Source of the DNA: an uncultured Asticcacaulis sp.
GTDB taxonomy: Bacteria; Pseudomonadota; Alphaproteobacteria; Caulobacterales; Caulobacteraceae
Length of the DNA: 21,745 bases
NCBI GenBank assembly: GCA_946480525.1
Contig: CAMLLA010000016.1
Span: 1 to 21,745 of the forward strand
Direction of reading: 5' to 3'
The notes below the pieces were generated by a model, which saw nothing but the letters and a program-made list of their open reading frames with translations, did no database searches and was not told the origin of the DNA. Below, in pieces: positions 1-7,218 of the stretch; the first letter of the stretch is position 1, and each line of letters starts with the position of its first letter. The translations under genes and the position numbers were made by a program.

Positions 1-1237
1 CGTCGAAACGGTGCTCCGAACGGATGTCCACGTCGTTGAACGACGCCTTGACGAGCGTGCCCTCGTCATCGATCGTATAGTTGTAAATGTCGCTGCGCGG
101 CAGACCGGCATTGTTACGGCTGAAGGAAATCGCTTCGATTTCCCATTCGTCGCGGTTGGCTTCGAACGTTGCATGCATGGCGTCGATGCTGATCAACGTG
201 CCTTCGAACGGCTTCATCTGGAAGGCGGCAGTGACGCCCAGACGGTTCTGGTCGGTCTCGAAGTGGTTGTAGCGCGGAATACGCGGGTGCAGGGCGCGCG
301 AAATCTTTTGCGCTTCGCCGGTCAGGGCCGGGTTGGCGGTGCTGGTTTCGTTCGTATTACAATTGCGGTTGGCAGCCGGGCTGGAGGTACACGGCGTGAT
401 GTTGGTGAACGTCGTGCCGCCGTCGGTCGAGAAGCGGTTAAAGCGGCCGACATTGCCAGCGGCGTAGGCGTTTTCCCATCGCGTGGTGTTGGTCGCATCT
501 TCCGCGACCGTGCGCTGACCCCAGGCAACCGAGACCAAGGCGCCCAGCTTGCCACCCGCCCAGCGGTTGGAGATCATGAAGGTGCCGCGCTTGGCGACGT
601 CTTCGTTGAGATCGTTATAGCCGAGCTGACCGCCGGCCGCCATGGTGAATCCCTTGTAGTCGAAGGGACGGGCGGTCTGCAGATCGACGGTGGCGCCTAA
701 GCTGCCTTCTTCGATTTCGGCCGACAGCGACTTGCGCACGGTGATCGAGTTGAACAGGTCTGCGGCGAAGACGTTGAAGTCGAAGCCGCGGCCGCGGTTG
801 GTGCCGCCCGAGGAATCCTTGGCGCCGGTGGTCGCCATGGCTTCCATGCCGTTCAGGCGGGTACGCGAGAATTCCGAGTTCAGGCCGCGGACGGTGATCT
901 GCTTGCCTTCACCGCCGTCGCGGTCGATCGACACGCCCGGAATGCGTTGCAGCGATTCCGCGAGGTTCAGATCCGGAAACTGGCCGATGTCTTCCGCCTT
1001 GATGACGTCGACCATATCGGTCGACTTCTTCTTTTCGCTGATCGCGGTTTGCAGCGAACTGCGGAAGCCGGTGACGATGACCACTTCGCCTTCGTCGGCG
1101 GCCGGCGCCGGGGCGGCATCCTGAGCGTGGGCGCCTGCGGCCACCGCCATGAGAGCGCCGAGCGAGACGCCCAGCAGGGCAGCCTTGCCGAGGCGGGTTT
1201 TGGACGCAACTGTAGCGTCGTTCATTTTAAGCTTCAT
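1..1237 (-). CDS. TonB-dependent receptor, N-terminal part (cut by window edge)
   Basis: An open frame of 412 codons runs leftwards from ATG at 1237 to the window edge without a stop, so only signal peptide, plug and first barrel strands are present. The start has a good ribosome site (GGGGAG, 6 nt before ATG). Residues 1-39 form a signal peptide ending AGAHAQ. A TonB-box-like EVVIVTG lies at about 51-57. The plug follows, with AEDIGQFPDLNLAESLQRIPG and VRGLNSEFSRTRLNGME, wording typical of the Caulobacter/Xanthomonas receptor subfamily (TIGR01782). These outer-membrane receptors take up carbohydrate oligomers and other large substrates with energy from TonB-ExbBD. The neighbouring uronate genes and the perfect operator palindrome 110 bp upstream suggest a pectin- or oligouronide-derived ligand; this is inference. 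The family is clear, the substrate is not proven. Confidence 0.93.
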   Translation of the reverse strand, partial: MKLKMNDATVASKTRLGKAALLGVSLGALMAVAAGAHAQDAAPAPAADEGEVVIVTGFRSSLQTAISEKKKSTDMVDVIKAEDIGQFPDLNLAESLQRIPGVSIDRDGGEGKQITVRGLNSEFSRTRLNGMEAMATTGAKDSSGGTNRGRGFDFNVFAADLFNSITVRKSLSAEIEEGSLGATVDLQTARPFDYKGFTMAAGGQLGYNDLNEDVAKRGTFMISNRWAGGKLGALVSVAWGQRTVAEDATNTTRWENAYAAGNVGRFNRFSTDGGTTFTNITPCTSSPAANRNCNTNETSTANPALTGEAQKISRALHPRIPRYNHFETDQNRLGVTAAFQMKPFEGTLISIDAMHATFEANRDEWEIEAISFSRNNAGLPRSDIYNYTIDDEGTLVKASFNDVDIRSEHRFD

Positions 1238-1347
1238 AGGTTACTCCCCGTTTTGCCAACTTGCGCGGCCTGTTATGATTTGGCGGCCGACAGGTAACGA
1301 TTGTATAGACAGTTGATTAACACAGCTTTACTGTGAAAACGTCCGCC

Positions 1348-1361
1348 TGACACCGGTGTCA
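1348..1361. promoter_or_regulatory. Perfect palindromic operator upstream of the TonB receptor
   Basis: TGACACCGGTGTCA is a perfect 14-bp palindrome with a central CG, as LacI-family operators usually have. It lies 110 bp upstream of the receptor start. The same 10-bp half TGACACCGGT recurs at 2413-2422, 7057-7066, 8457-8466 and 11753-11762. The regulator is inferred to be the LacI-family protein at 7219-8343. Confidence 0.8.
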
Positions 1362-1431
1362 TGAGTGGTTGTTGCCTACCCCGCACCAATGTGCCGATTA
1401 TTCACAGTTCTTGTGCGCTTACAAGCCGGAA

Positions 1432-1445
1432 AGACACCGGTAGCA
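1432..1445. promoter_or_regulatory. Second, weaker operator-like site in the same intergenic region
   Basis: AGACACCGGTAGCA matches the palindromic consensus at 11 of 14 positions and matches the site inside the esterase gene (read on the minus strand) at 13 of 14. It is centred 84 bp, eight helical turns, from the perfect site at 1348-1361, a spacing that would suit looping by a tetrameric repressor. It may also serve the end of the hydratase transcript unit, or be chance. Confidence 0.45.
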
Positions 1446-1527
1446 TCATGCGGGCAAATTAGTTTTGCACCTGCGTTATTTTTGCCATAGGTGCCCGACA
1501 GGCGTAAAAGCCGTTAAGATTGTTTAA

Positions 1528-2376
1528 TTATTGGGAAAGTTCACGGCTGTTCTGGCTGGCGGCTTCGGTCCGCAGTTCGAGCACGATGTCGTCGCGGCCG
1601 TCGACGCTGAAAATAACGCGTGAGGTTTGGCCCGCGGCGATATCGTGGATGCCCGTGGTGGCGCCCGACGAAATCAGTTGCCCCTTCGTCAGCGGCCGGC
1701 CGCGGCGCGCCAGGTGTCCGGCCAGCCAGGCGATGGCCTTGAGCGGGCCGCCCGGCATGGTGAACAGGCCGCCTTCACCTACGACCTGGCCGTCGATTTC
1801 CGTCCGTGCCTTGTAAGTCTTGACGGCGTCGGGGCCGAGATGATTGACGGTGGAGTCGCTGTCGAACTCGGCCAGGCGTTCGCTGAGGATCAGGCCGAAA
1901 TTGTTGCCGAAGTCCGAGGCGACGACCGTCGGGCCCAGCTTGTTGATGGTCGCCAGCGGCGAGCCGGCCATTTCGATGCCGGCAAACACGCCGTCGATCA
2001 GGCGCAGCGCTTCTTCTTCGCTGTACTCGGTCTTGGCGGGATCGCTGTCATGCGCGATGCGGAAGACGAACTCCGCCTCGACGGCGGCGAAGCCGCCGGT
2101 GAAGACGGGTAGGGTGACGGCGGTGCCGTCGTAATCCTTGAAGGTCGGAGCGAAGATCGGGCCGGCCAGGCGCTCGGTGCCGTGTTCGGCCTGCTTTTCC
2201 GGCGCCAGGCGGCCGATCTTCCAGCCGATGACCGGGCGGTCCCACAGCTTGATGGCGCGTTCCTGAATGGCGTAGGAATCCTCGAGCTTCGACGGAATCT
2301 CGCCGGGGTAGCCTTCAAGCGCCGTGGCGGAGCGGCGGGCGGTCACGAAGCGGTTGGCAATATCGTCGAAGGTCAT
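1528..2376 (-). CDS. 2-keto-4-pentenoate hydratase-like protein (FAH/MhpD superfamily)
   Basis: A 282-residue protein of the size and sequence type of MhpD-like hydratases in the fumarylacetoacetate hydrolase superfamily. GWKIG at 51-55 carries the conserved lysine. VEAEFVFRI at 99-107 and GIEMAGSP at 133-140 supply the three acidic metal ligands (E100, E102, E135). The start is firm: AAGGAG lies 7 nt before ATG 2376. Classical members add water to 2-hydroxypenta-2,4-dienoate in aromatic meta-cleavage pathways, but no other aromatic-degradation gene is here. FAH-superfamily enzymes also act on 2-keto-3-deoxy sugar acids. Because an operator of the uronate set lies 33 bp upstream, I infer a role with a pectin-derived keto-deoxy acid. 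The gene lies in the same direction upstream of the TonB receptor. Family call is secure; the substrate is unknown. Confidence 0.88.
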   Translation of the reverse strand: MTFDDIANRFVTARRSATALEGYPGEIPSKLEDSYAIQERAIKLWDRPVIGWKIGRLAPEKQAEHGTERLAGPIFAPTFKDYDGTAVTLPVFTGGFAAVEAEFVFRIAHDSDPAKTEYSEEEALRLIDGVFAGIEMAGSPLATINKLGPTVVASDFGNNFGLILSERLAEFDSDSTVNHLGPDAVKTYKARTEIDGQVVGEGGLFTMPGGPLKAIAWLAGHLARRGRPLTKGQLISSGATTGIHDIAAGQTSRVIFSVDGRDDIVLELRTEAASQNSRELSQ

Positions 2377-2408
2377 GGGGAGGCTCCTTAATTGCTGCGC
2401 TACCTAAC

Positions 2409-2422
2409 GGAAACCGGTGTCA
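2409..2422. promoter_or_regulatory. Operator upstream of the MhpD-like hydratase
   Basis: GGAAACCGGTGTCA matches the perfect palindrome at 12 of 14 positions and contains the exact 10-mer ACCGGTGTCA. It sits 33-46 bp upstream of the hydratase start, just before the Shine-Dalgarno region, where a bound repressor would block transcription. Confidence 0.7.
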
Positions 2423-2465
2423 CCATCAACTCTTTTCGCCTTCAACCGGCCAATTGCATGTATGT

Positions 2466-3230
2466 TCAGGGCGTCATCAGGCGCAGCATGGGCGCCGTTT
2501 CATAGCGGAAGCCGCGCCCGGCGAGGATTATGGGATCCTCATCCTGAACCCCGCGGAGTTCGGCTTCATCCATGCCGCGTACAACGCCCAGGCCGTAGGC
2601 ACCGCTGCCGTCGGCCACCGGTCCCAGAGCAATGACCTGACCCTGCTTCACGCGCGGTTGCCAATAGGCGACATGCGCCTGCATATCGGCCATTTCTTCC
2701 GGCGTGGCGTCGAACGGAAAGGTCGCGCGCGGCGGGATCAGCTTCATGACGAAGGCGGGGACCGTCGCCGGCTCCGGAGCAAAATAGCCTTCCAGCCAGT
2801 TGAGGACGCGTTCCCAGCCCGAGGCGTGGCTGCCGCACGACGCGGCGTGTTCGCCAAAGCCTGAATGGCGCGCCGTCACGCGGGTACCGCCCTCGATGGT
2901 GGTCAGGTGGTAACTGACGTGGCTTTCGAAGATTTCCCAGCTCGGGCGCCACGTCATCTCCAGGTGGTAGGGGGCTTCGATGCGTGTGTAGACGCCGCCG
3001 ACCTCGAAAGTCGTGCCGTCGGCGCCCACGCCTGAGCTCTTCCATTCGCCGCCTTCGCGCAGGTCGGAGACCAGTTTTGTGGTGCGGTAAAGATCGTCCG
3101 AGCCCCACCACTTCGGCAGCTGTTCCGGGTCGGTCAGGGCGGCGAAGACACGCGCGATCGGCGCCTTGATGTCCACGGTGGCAAGCACGAGGCCCTGGTT
3201 GATGTCGGCAATGGCGCGGGCGTCAGGCAT
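2466..3230 (-). CDS. SRPBCC (AHSA1-like) domain fused to a YCII-like domain
   Basis: A 254-residue two-domain protein. Residues about 10-145 resemble the activator of Hsp90 ATPase homologue 1-like SRPBCC fold (VDIKAPIARVFAALTDPEQL and a conserved WWG shortly after). Residues about 160-254 are YCII-like (MKLIPPRATFPFDATPEE, YW...GQVIALGPVADG, DPIILAGRGFRYE). SRPBCC proteins have a hydrophobic ligand cavity; the YCII domain is a small fold with a conserved His-Asp pair in some members. No reaction can be assigned. The start at 3230 was chosen over an upstream GTG-type start because GGAG lies 7 nt before it and ATGCCTGA makes the usual overlap with the arsR stop. This arsR plus SRPBCC arrangement is very common in bacteria and points to co-expression under ArsR control. 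Confidence 0.88.
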   Translation of the reverse strand: MPDARAIADINQGLVLATVDIKAPIARVFAALTDPEQLPKWWGSDDLYRTTKLVSDLREGGEWKSSGVGADGTTFEVGGVYTRIEAPYHLEMTWRPSWEIFESHVSYHLTTIEGGTRVTARHSGFGEHAASCGSHASGWERVLNWLEGYFAPEPATVPAFVMKLIPPRATFPFDATPEEMADMQAHVAYWQPRVKQGQVIALGPVADGSGAYGLGVVRGMDEAELRGVQDEDPIILAGRGFRYETAPMLRLMTP

Positions 3231-3579
3231 CGGGAGTCTCCACAAAGGCTTTGAGTGCGTTGAGATGGCCGGCCCAGAACCGGCGGTAGGTCAGGATCCA
3301 GTGGTCGACGGGCTCGAGTTTGGCGGGCTTGAGGCGATAGAGTCGTTCACGGCCCTGGCGGGTCTCTTCGACGACGCCGGCCTCGCGCAGGATGCGCAGG
3401 TGTTTGGATATGGCCGGCCGTGAGACCGGAAAGGCTTCAGCTACGGCGTTCACCGGCTTGGGACCGCTGCGCAGGGCGTCGAGGATGGCGCGGCGGGTCG
3501 GGTCAGCGATAGCGCGGAAGATGTCGTCTTCATTGCTGCCTTCGCTGCCCGCTGTCTGGATTTTTCGTAGCGCTGCCAT
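3223..3579 (-). CDS. ArsR-family winged-helix transcriptional regulator
   Basis: A 118-residue protein of normal ArsR/SmtB length. IFRAIADPTRRAILDALRSG at about 20-39 is the family hallmark, followed by a helix-turn-helix (VNAVAEAFPVSRPAISKHLRILREAGVV, about 43-70) and the wing (RQGRERLYRL). It has no cysteine pair or other metal-sensor motif, so it belongs to the non-metal ArsR branch that usually sits in front of an AHSA1/SRPBCC gene. It overlaps the downstream SRPBCC-YCII gene by 8 bases, so the two are translated together. A 20-bp near-palindrome lies 12 nt upstream of its start and is probably its own operator (autorepression). No link with the uronate genes is visible. Confidence 0.92.
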   Translation of the reverse strand: MAALRKIQTAGSEGSNEDDIFRAIADPTRRAILDALRSGPKPVNAVAEAFPVSRPAISKHLRILREAGVVEETRQGRERLYRLKPAKLEPVDHWILTYRRFWAGHLNALKAFVETPDA

Positions 3580-3591
3580 GCCGTCTCAAAC

Positions 3592-3611
3592 AGGTAACCA
3601 TGTGGTTACCT
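3592..3611. promoter_or_regulatory. Inverted-repeat operator of arsR
   Basis: AGGTAACCATGTGGTTACCT consists of two perfect 9-bp inverted arms around a 2-bp centre. It ends 12 nt upstream of the arsR start codon, so binding would block transcription or its start. ArsR dimers bind this sort of imperfect palindrome at their own promoters. The assignment to this ArsR is inferred from position. Confidence 0.7.
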
Positions 3612-3682
3612 ATAAGGCAAAAAAGAACGGCGTCAAGCGCCGGTGTGCAAAACAGAATGGTCTGCGGCGAAAGAAAAGATGA

Positions 3683-3822
3683 GAGGGCCGGCCGCCGTTT
3701 GGCGGGAGAAAGAACGTTTCACCGGCGGCGTTTGTTTGGCCCTCGTCAACCTGGTCAAGGTCCGGCGGGTGTGAGGCGCCCGCCGGGGTTACCAGGATTT
3801 TGTATTTGTTTTGGCGGGCGCC
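3683..3822. other. Cluster of three GC-rich inverted repeats between kduD and arsR
   Basis: The 217-bp stretch from 3612 to 3828 has no convincing gene but holds strong inverted repeats. (1) GAGGGCC 3683-3689 pairs with GGCCCTC 3738-3744, with an inner stem GCCGCCG 3691-3697 / CGGCGGC 3723-3729. (2) CCGGCGGG 3762-3769 pairs with CCCGCCGG 3779-3786, loop 9 nt. (3) GGCGCCCGCC 3775-3784 pairs with GGCGGGCGCC 3813-3822, immediately downstream of the kduD stop. Stems 2 and 3 share bases and cannot form together. No T-run follows any of them, so a standard intrinsic terminator is not evident. Likely roles are transcript end protection or Rho-related termination for kduD; a small RNA is possible but unsupported. 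Confidence 0.5.
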
Positions 3823-3828
3823 GTAAAT

Positions 3829-4587
3829 TTAGCGCGCCAGCCAGCCGCCATCGACGGGAACGATCGCGCCATTGACATAGTCCGACGCCGCCGAGGCCAG
3901 GAAGATCGCCGTGCCGCCGAGATCGGCAGGCAGGCCCCAGCGGTTGGCCGGGATGCGGTCGAGAATGGCCTTTTCGCGGACCTCATCGGCGCGGATCTGC
4001 GCCGTATTGTCGGTGGCCATGTAGCCCGGGGCAATGGCGTTGATATTGATGCCCTTGGCGCCCCATTCGTTGGCCAGCAGGCGCGTGATGCCGGCGATGC
4101 CGGACTTCGACGCCGTGTAGCTGGGGACGCGGATGCCGCCCTGGAAGGAGAGCATCGAAGCGATGTTGATGATCTTGCCGCGGCCCTGGGCAATCATGTG
4201 CTTGCCGGCGGCCTGCGCCATGAAGAAGGCGCCCTTGATGTTGACGTTCATGACGTCGTCCCAGTCCTTTTCAGAGAACTCGACGGCGTCGGCGCGACGG
4301 ATCAGGCCGGCATTGTTGACCAGGATGTCGAGGCCGCCAAGGCCTTCGACCGTTTCCTTGACGATACGGTCGACCGGCTCGATGCTGATCAGGTTGGCGT
4401 CGATATTGAGAAACTTGCGGCCGAGCGCCTTGACCTTTTCGCCGGTTTCATCGGCTGGCACGATGCCGGCGGCGGCGATGTCCGCGCCTGCTTCGGCCAG
4501 GGCCAGGGCGATGCCCTGACCGAGGCCGGTATTGGCGCCGGTAACCAGGGCAACCTTGCCCGTCAGATCGAATGCTTGAAGTCCCAT
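3829..4587 (-). CDS. kduD: 2-dehydro-3-deoxy-D-gluconate 5-dehydrogenase (2-deoxy-D-gluconate 3-dehydrogenase)
   Basis: A 252-residue classical short-chain dehydrogenase, one residue shorter than E. coli KduD. It has the nucleotide-binding TGANTGLGQG (about 16-25), NNAG (91-94), and the catalytic Ser144, Tyr157 and Lys161 in IASMLSFQGG and PSYTASKSG, which are near-identical to known KduD proteins. The enzyme reduces 3-deoxy-D-glycero-2,5-hexodiulosonate with NADH to 2-keto-3-deoxygluconate in the cytoplasm, the last step before KDG kinase in pectin breakdown. A much longer upstream start is rejected because it would lie inside kduI; ATG 4587 has AGGA about 7-8 nt before it. It is the third gene of uxaC-kduI-kduD, 35 bp after kduI. 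Confidence 0.95.
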   Translation of the reverse strand: MGLQAFDLTGKVALVTGANTGLGQGIALALAEAGADIAAAGIVPADETGEKVKALGRKFLNIDANLISIEPVDRIVKETVEGLGGLDILVNNAGLIRRADAVEFSEKDWDDVMNVNIKGAFFMAQAAGKHMIAQGRGKIINIASMLSFQGGIRVPSYTASKSGIAGITRLLANEWGAKGININAIAPGYMATDNTAQIRADEVREKAILDRIPANRWGLPADLGGTAIFLASAASDYVNGAIVPVDGGWLAR

Positions 4588-4622
4588 TTGTGTTTCCTGT
4601 TTTCGTTTGGGGCTTGTGGGGG

Positions 4623-5486
4623 TTATGCCAGCTGGCAGATGTCGAGGACCTTCATGTCGGTATAGTCGAGGTTTTCCCCGCCCATGGCCCAGATGAAGGC
4701 GTAGTTGGACGTGCCACAGCCCATGTGGATCGACCACGGCGGCGAGACGACGGCTTCGTTGTTCTGGATGACGATGTGACGCGCCTTGTCGGGCTCGCCC
4801 ATGAAGTGGAAGACGCGGTCGTTTTCGCCAAGATTGAAGTAGAAGTAGACTTCCGAACGGCGGTCATGCAGGTGCGGCGGCATGGTGTTCCACACGCTGC
4901 CCGGCGACAGGATGGTCAGGCCCAGCAGCAGCTGGCATGACTTGGCCGTCGTCGGCACGATGTACTGATAGATGACGCGTTCGTTCGACTGTTCCAGCGA
5001 GCCGCGCGCCAGCGGCACGGCCTGGTCGATCGAGATTTTGACCGTCTCATAGCGCTGATGCGCAGGCGTCGAGGTCAGGTAGTAGAGCGCCGGGTTGGCG
5101 GCGTCGTCCGACGAGAACAGGACCTCCTTGGTGCCCATCGGAATATACAGGCCGTCCTTTTGCGCCAGGTCGTAGACCGTGCCGTCGACGCTGACCTTGC
5201 CCGAACCGCCGCCGACATTGATGACGCCCAGTTCGCGGCGCTCAAGGAAGGGATGGCCGGCCGCCGAAGCGGGCTCGGTCTGGTCGGGCAGCTTCAGCTG
5301 GCCGTTGACTGGAGCGGCTCCGCCGACGACAAAGCGTTCGAAGTGAGTGTAGTTGAGCACCACCGCGCCGGGCGCGAACAGGCCGCCCATCAGGTATTTT
5401 TCGCGCAGATCCTGGGTGTCCGCGCCGTCCATCATATCGGGATGGGTGGCGTGGTAGATCTTCTGGTACAGCGAATTCTGGCACAT
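4623..5486 (-). CDS. kduI: 5-keto-4-deoxyuronate isomerase
   Basis: KduI isomerises 5-keto-4-deoxyuronate, formed from unsaturated galacturonate released by pectate lyases, to 3-deoxy-D-glycero-2,5-hexodiulosonate, the KduD substrate. From ATG 5486 the protein has 287 residues (E. coli 278). The cupin zinc ligands are visible as His205, His207, Glu212 ([15 protein letters not shown]) and His254 (WSIHMG). [15 protein letters not shown] and [14 protein letters not shown] are near-invariant in the family. The start is uncertain: the frame stays open to a TTG at 5528, and the best Shine-Dalgarno (AAGGGA overlapping the uxaC stop) serves an ATG at 5538 in another frame. ATG 5486 is chosen because it fits the family N-terminus ([11 protein letters not shown] begins four residues later); GGAG lies 11 nt upstream, longer than ideal. 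Second gene of the uxaC-kduI-kduD operon. Confidence 0.94.
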   Translation of the reverse strand: MCQNSLYQKIYHATHPDMMDGADTQDLREKYLMGGLFAPGAVVLNYTHFERFVVGGAAPVNGQLKLPDQTEPASAAGHPFLERRELGVINVGGGSGKVSVDGTVYDLAQKDGLYIPMGTKEVLFSSDDAANPALYYLTSTPAHQRYETVKISIDQAVPLARGSLEQSNERVIYQYIVPTTAKSCQLLLGLTILSPGSVWNTMPPHLHDRRSEVYFYFNLGENDRVFHFMGEPDKARHIVIQNNEAVVSPPWSIHMGCGTSNYAFIWAMGGENLDYTDMKVLDICQLA

Positions 5487-5514
5487 GGCGCGGTAGGCTC
5501 CGATAGTTTTATGA

Positions 5515-5538
5515 TCAGAATTGATCAATAGGTGTCAT
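5515..5538 (-). other. Possible 7-codon leader minicistron before kduI
   Basis: ATG at 5538 lies 7 nt after AGGGA, which overlaps the uxaC stop codon, and reads MTPIDQF then TGA. It is in a different frame from kduI and ends 28 nt before the chosen kduI ATG. It may recruit ribosomes for translational coupling, or mark a one-base error or frameshift in the kduI 5' end. Confidence 0.3.
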
Positions 5539-5548
5539 TTTCAATCCC

Positions 5549-6961
5549 TTACAGCTTGTAGGCCGCTTTGGGAAGATTATAGGTGAGGTCTTTGATGACG
5601 TCGGCGGCATCTTCCATCGCGATGCGATGTTCGGCGACCAGCCGGGCCAGGAAGTGGGCGTCCATGCGGCGGGCGACGTCGTGGCGCGCCGGGATGGACA
5701 GGAAGGCGCGGGTGTCGTCGTTGAAGCCGACCGTATTGTAGAAACCGGCGGTCTCCGTGACCTGCTCGCGGAAACGCATCATGCCTTCCGGGCTGTCGTG
5801 GAACCACCAGGACGGGCCGAGCTTCAGGACCGGATAGTGGCCGGCCAGCGGCGCCAGTTCGCGCGCATAGTTGGTCTCGTCCAGGGTGAACAGGATAACG
5901 GTCAGATTCTTTTCGTTGCCGTAGGCGTCGAGCAGCGGCTTGAGCGCATGGACGTAATTGGTCGGCAAGGGGATATCGCAGCCCTTGTCGCGGCCGAAGG
6001 TCTCGAAGACCTTTTGATTGTGGTTGCGGAACGAACCCGGGTGGATCTGCATGGTCATGCCGTCGTCAAGCGACATGCGCGCCATTTCGGTGAGCATCTG
6101 GGCGCGGAACAGTTCGGCGTCCTCGGCCGTGACCTGCGGGCTCAGGACGCGCTTGAACAGGGCCTCGGAGTCGGCGGCCGACAGGTTGGCGGTCTGGGCG
6201 GTCGGGTGGCCGTGATCGGTCGAGGTCGCGCCCATGGTCATGAAAAAGTCGCGGCGGACGCGGTGGGCCTTGAGATAGCCCTGCCAGCTGTAGACGTCCT
6301 CTCCCGACAGATCGGCAAAGACCTTCAGCTTGTCGTGGAACTCTTCGTGCTCGGGATCGATGACCGGGTCAGGACGATAGGCTGTGACGACGCGGCCTTT
6401 CCAGCCGGACGCCTTGATCGCCTGATGGTGTTCCAGCGTGTCGGTCGGACTTTCGGTCGTCGCCAGCAGCTCGATGTTGAAGCGTTCGAACAGGGCGCGG
6501 GGACGGTAGGCTTCCGAGGCCAGTAGTTCGCCGATGCGGTCGAAATACATGTCCGAGGTTTCGGCGTCGAGCGCGACGTCGAAGCCCATGATCGAACCAA
6601 AAACGTGGTTCATCCAGATCGAGGTCGGCGTGCCGCGGAACAGATGCTGGTTCGCGGCAAAGATGCGCCAGGCTTCGCGCGGATCGGCTGCGGATGGTCC
6701 GGCCTTCGAAGCCACGCCGACCGACGACATGTCGATGCCCTGCGAATAGAGCATGCGGAAAATGTAGTGGTCGGGACTCAGGAACAGGGCGGTGGCGTTT
6801 TCGAACGGGGCATTACCGGCGAACCACGACGGGTCAGTGTGCCCGTGCGGGCTCAGGATCGGGAAATCCTTGACGAGTGCGTACAGCTCGCGGGCCAGCG
6901 TACGCTGCGCAGGATCGCTCGGCAGAAGGCGATCCTCATGAAGAAAGAGAGGCTTTGGCAT
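5549..6961 (-). CDS. uxaC: Uronate (glucuronate/galacturonate) isomerase
   Basis: A 470-residue protein of normal UxaC length. UxaC converts D-glucuronate to D-fructuronate and D-galacturonate to D-tagaturonate in the cytoplasm, the first step of the isomerase pathway. The amidohydrolase-type metal motif SPHGHTDPSWF has His39 and His41. QIHPGSFRNHN, LGPSWWFHDSPEGM and GFNDDTRAFLSIPARHD are family-typical. ATG 6961 was preferred to a GTG 66 bases upstream because MPKPLFLHEDRLLP matches the usual N-terminus and the upstream residues look non-coding; the Shine-Dalgarno is weak in either case. It is the first gene of the uxaC-kduI-kduD operon, with the operator GGTAACCGGTGTCA about 91 bp upstream. 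Confidence 0.96.
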   Translation of the reverse strand: MPKPLFLHEDRLLPSDPAQRTLARELYALVKDFPILSPHGHTDPSWFAGNAPFENATALFLSPDHYIFRMLYSQGIDMSSVGVASKAGPSAADPREAWRIFAANQHLFRGTPTSIWMNHVFGSIMGFDVALDAETSDMYFDRIGELLASEAYRPRALFERFNIELLATTESPTDTLEHHQAIKASGWKGRVVTAYRPDPVIDPEHEEFHDKLKVFADLSGEDVYSWQGYLKAHRVRRDFFMTMGATSTDHGHPTAQTANLSAADSEALFKRVLSPQVTAEDAELFRAQMLTEMARMSLDDGMTMQIHPGSFRNHNQKVFETFGRDKGCDIPLPTNYVHALKPLLDAYGNEKNLTVILFTLDETNYARELAPLAGHYPVLKLGPSWWFHDSPEGMMRFREQVTETAGFYNTVGFNDDTRAFLSIPARHDVARRMDAHFLARLVAEHRIAMEDAADVIKDLTYNLPKAAYKL

Positions 6962-7052
6962 TTTGGTCGTTTCGTTCTGGAATTGGCCGGGGACCCGCAT
7001 ATTGCCCGCAGATTGGTCCGGCCGCACTCCTAATTATCTCGTTATCGCCATA

Positions 7053-7066
7053 GGTAACCGGTGTCA
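7053..7066. promoter_or_regulatory. Operator upstream of uxaC-kduI-kduD
   Basis: GGTAACCGGTGTCA is the exact reverse complement of the site between lacI and uxuB (8457-8470), so the two are the same 14-bp sequence. It lies 91-104 bp upstream of the uxaC start, in the lacI-uxaC gap. Candidate binding site for the adjacent LacI-family repressor. Confidence 0.78.
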
Positions 7067-7128
7067 TGCCTTTTGACAACAGATTTTTTGCGACAATTTC
7101 GCTTAAAATCGCAAACTAGAGCAGGCTT

Positions 7129-7153
7129 CGAAAATGTGGAAACCGGTTTTTCG
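7129..7153. repeat. Single alphaproteobacterial palindromic repeat
   Basis: CGAAAA 7129-7134 and TTTTCG 7148-7153 form a stem around TGTGGAAACCGGT. Sequence and layout resemble the three repeats at 20642-20809, where the stem is CCAAAAA/TTTTTGG around GTGTGAAACGG. The second base pair is changed on both sides (C-G to G-C), so pairing is kept. Confidence 0.55.
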
Positions 7154-7165
7154 TAACAGGCAAGA

Positions 7166-7208
7166 GCGGGAAGGTGCTGCGTTTCTGTAAAACTCAGCAC
7201 GTTCTCGC
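7166..7208 (-). terminator. Terminator-like hairpin downstream of lacI
   Basis: GCGGGAAGGTGCTG (7166-7179) and CAGCACGTTCTCGC (7195-7208) form a 14-bp stem with one wobble and one mismatch and a 15-nt loop, starting 11 nt after the lacI stop. No strong T-run follows on the minus strand, so it may be a weak terminator or transcript-end stabiliser. Confidence 0.45.
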
Positions 7209-7218
7209 GATTTTGGCC

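Noticed and set aside
4588..4737. Longer kduD start inside kduI
   Set aside because: The extra 50 residues are kduI sequence read out of frame; ATG 4587 has a Shine-Dalgarno and gives the normal KduD length.
3811..6526. Long plus-strand open frames opposite kduD and uxaC (for example 3811-4665 and 5627-6526)
   Set aside because: They mirror the real genes in a GC-rich genome with few stop codons, have low-complexity translations and no family motifs or start signals.
7138..7151. GGAAACCGGTTTTT as a further LacI operator
   Set aside because: It has the ACCGGT core but only one matching flank and is fully explained as the loop and arm of the palindromic repeat at 7129-7153.
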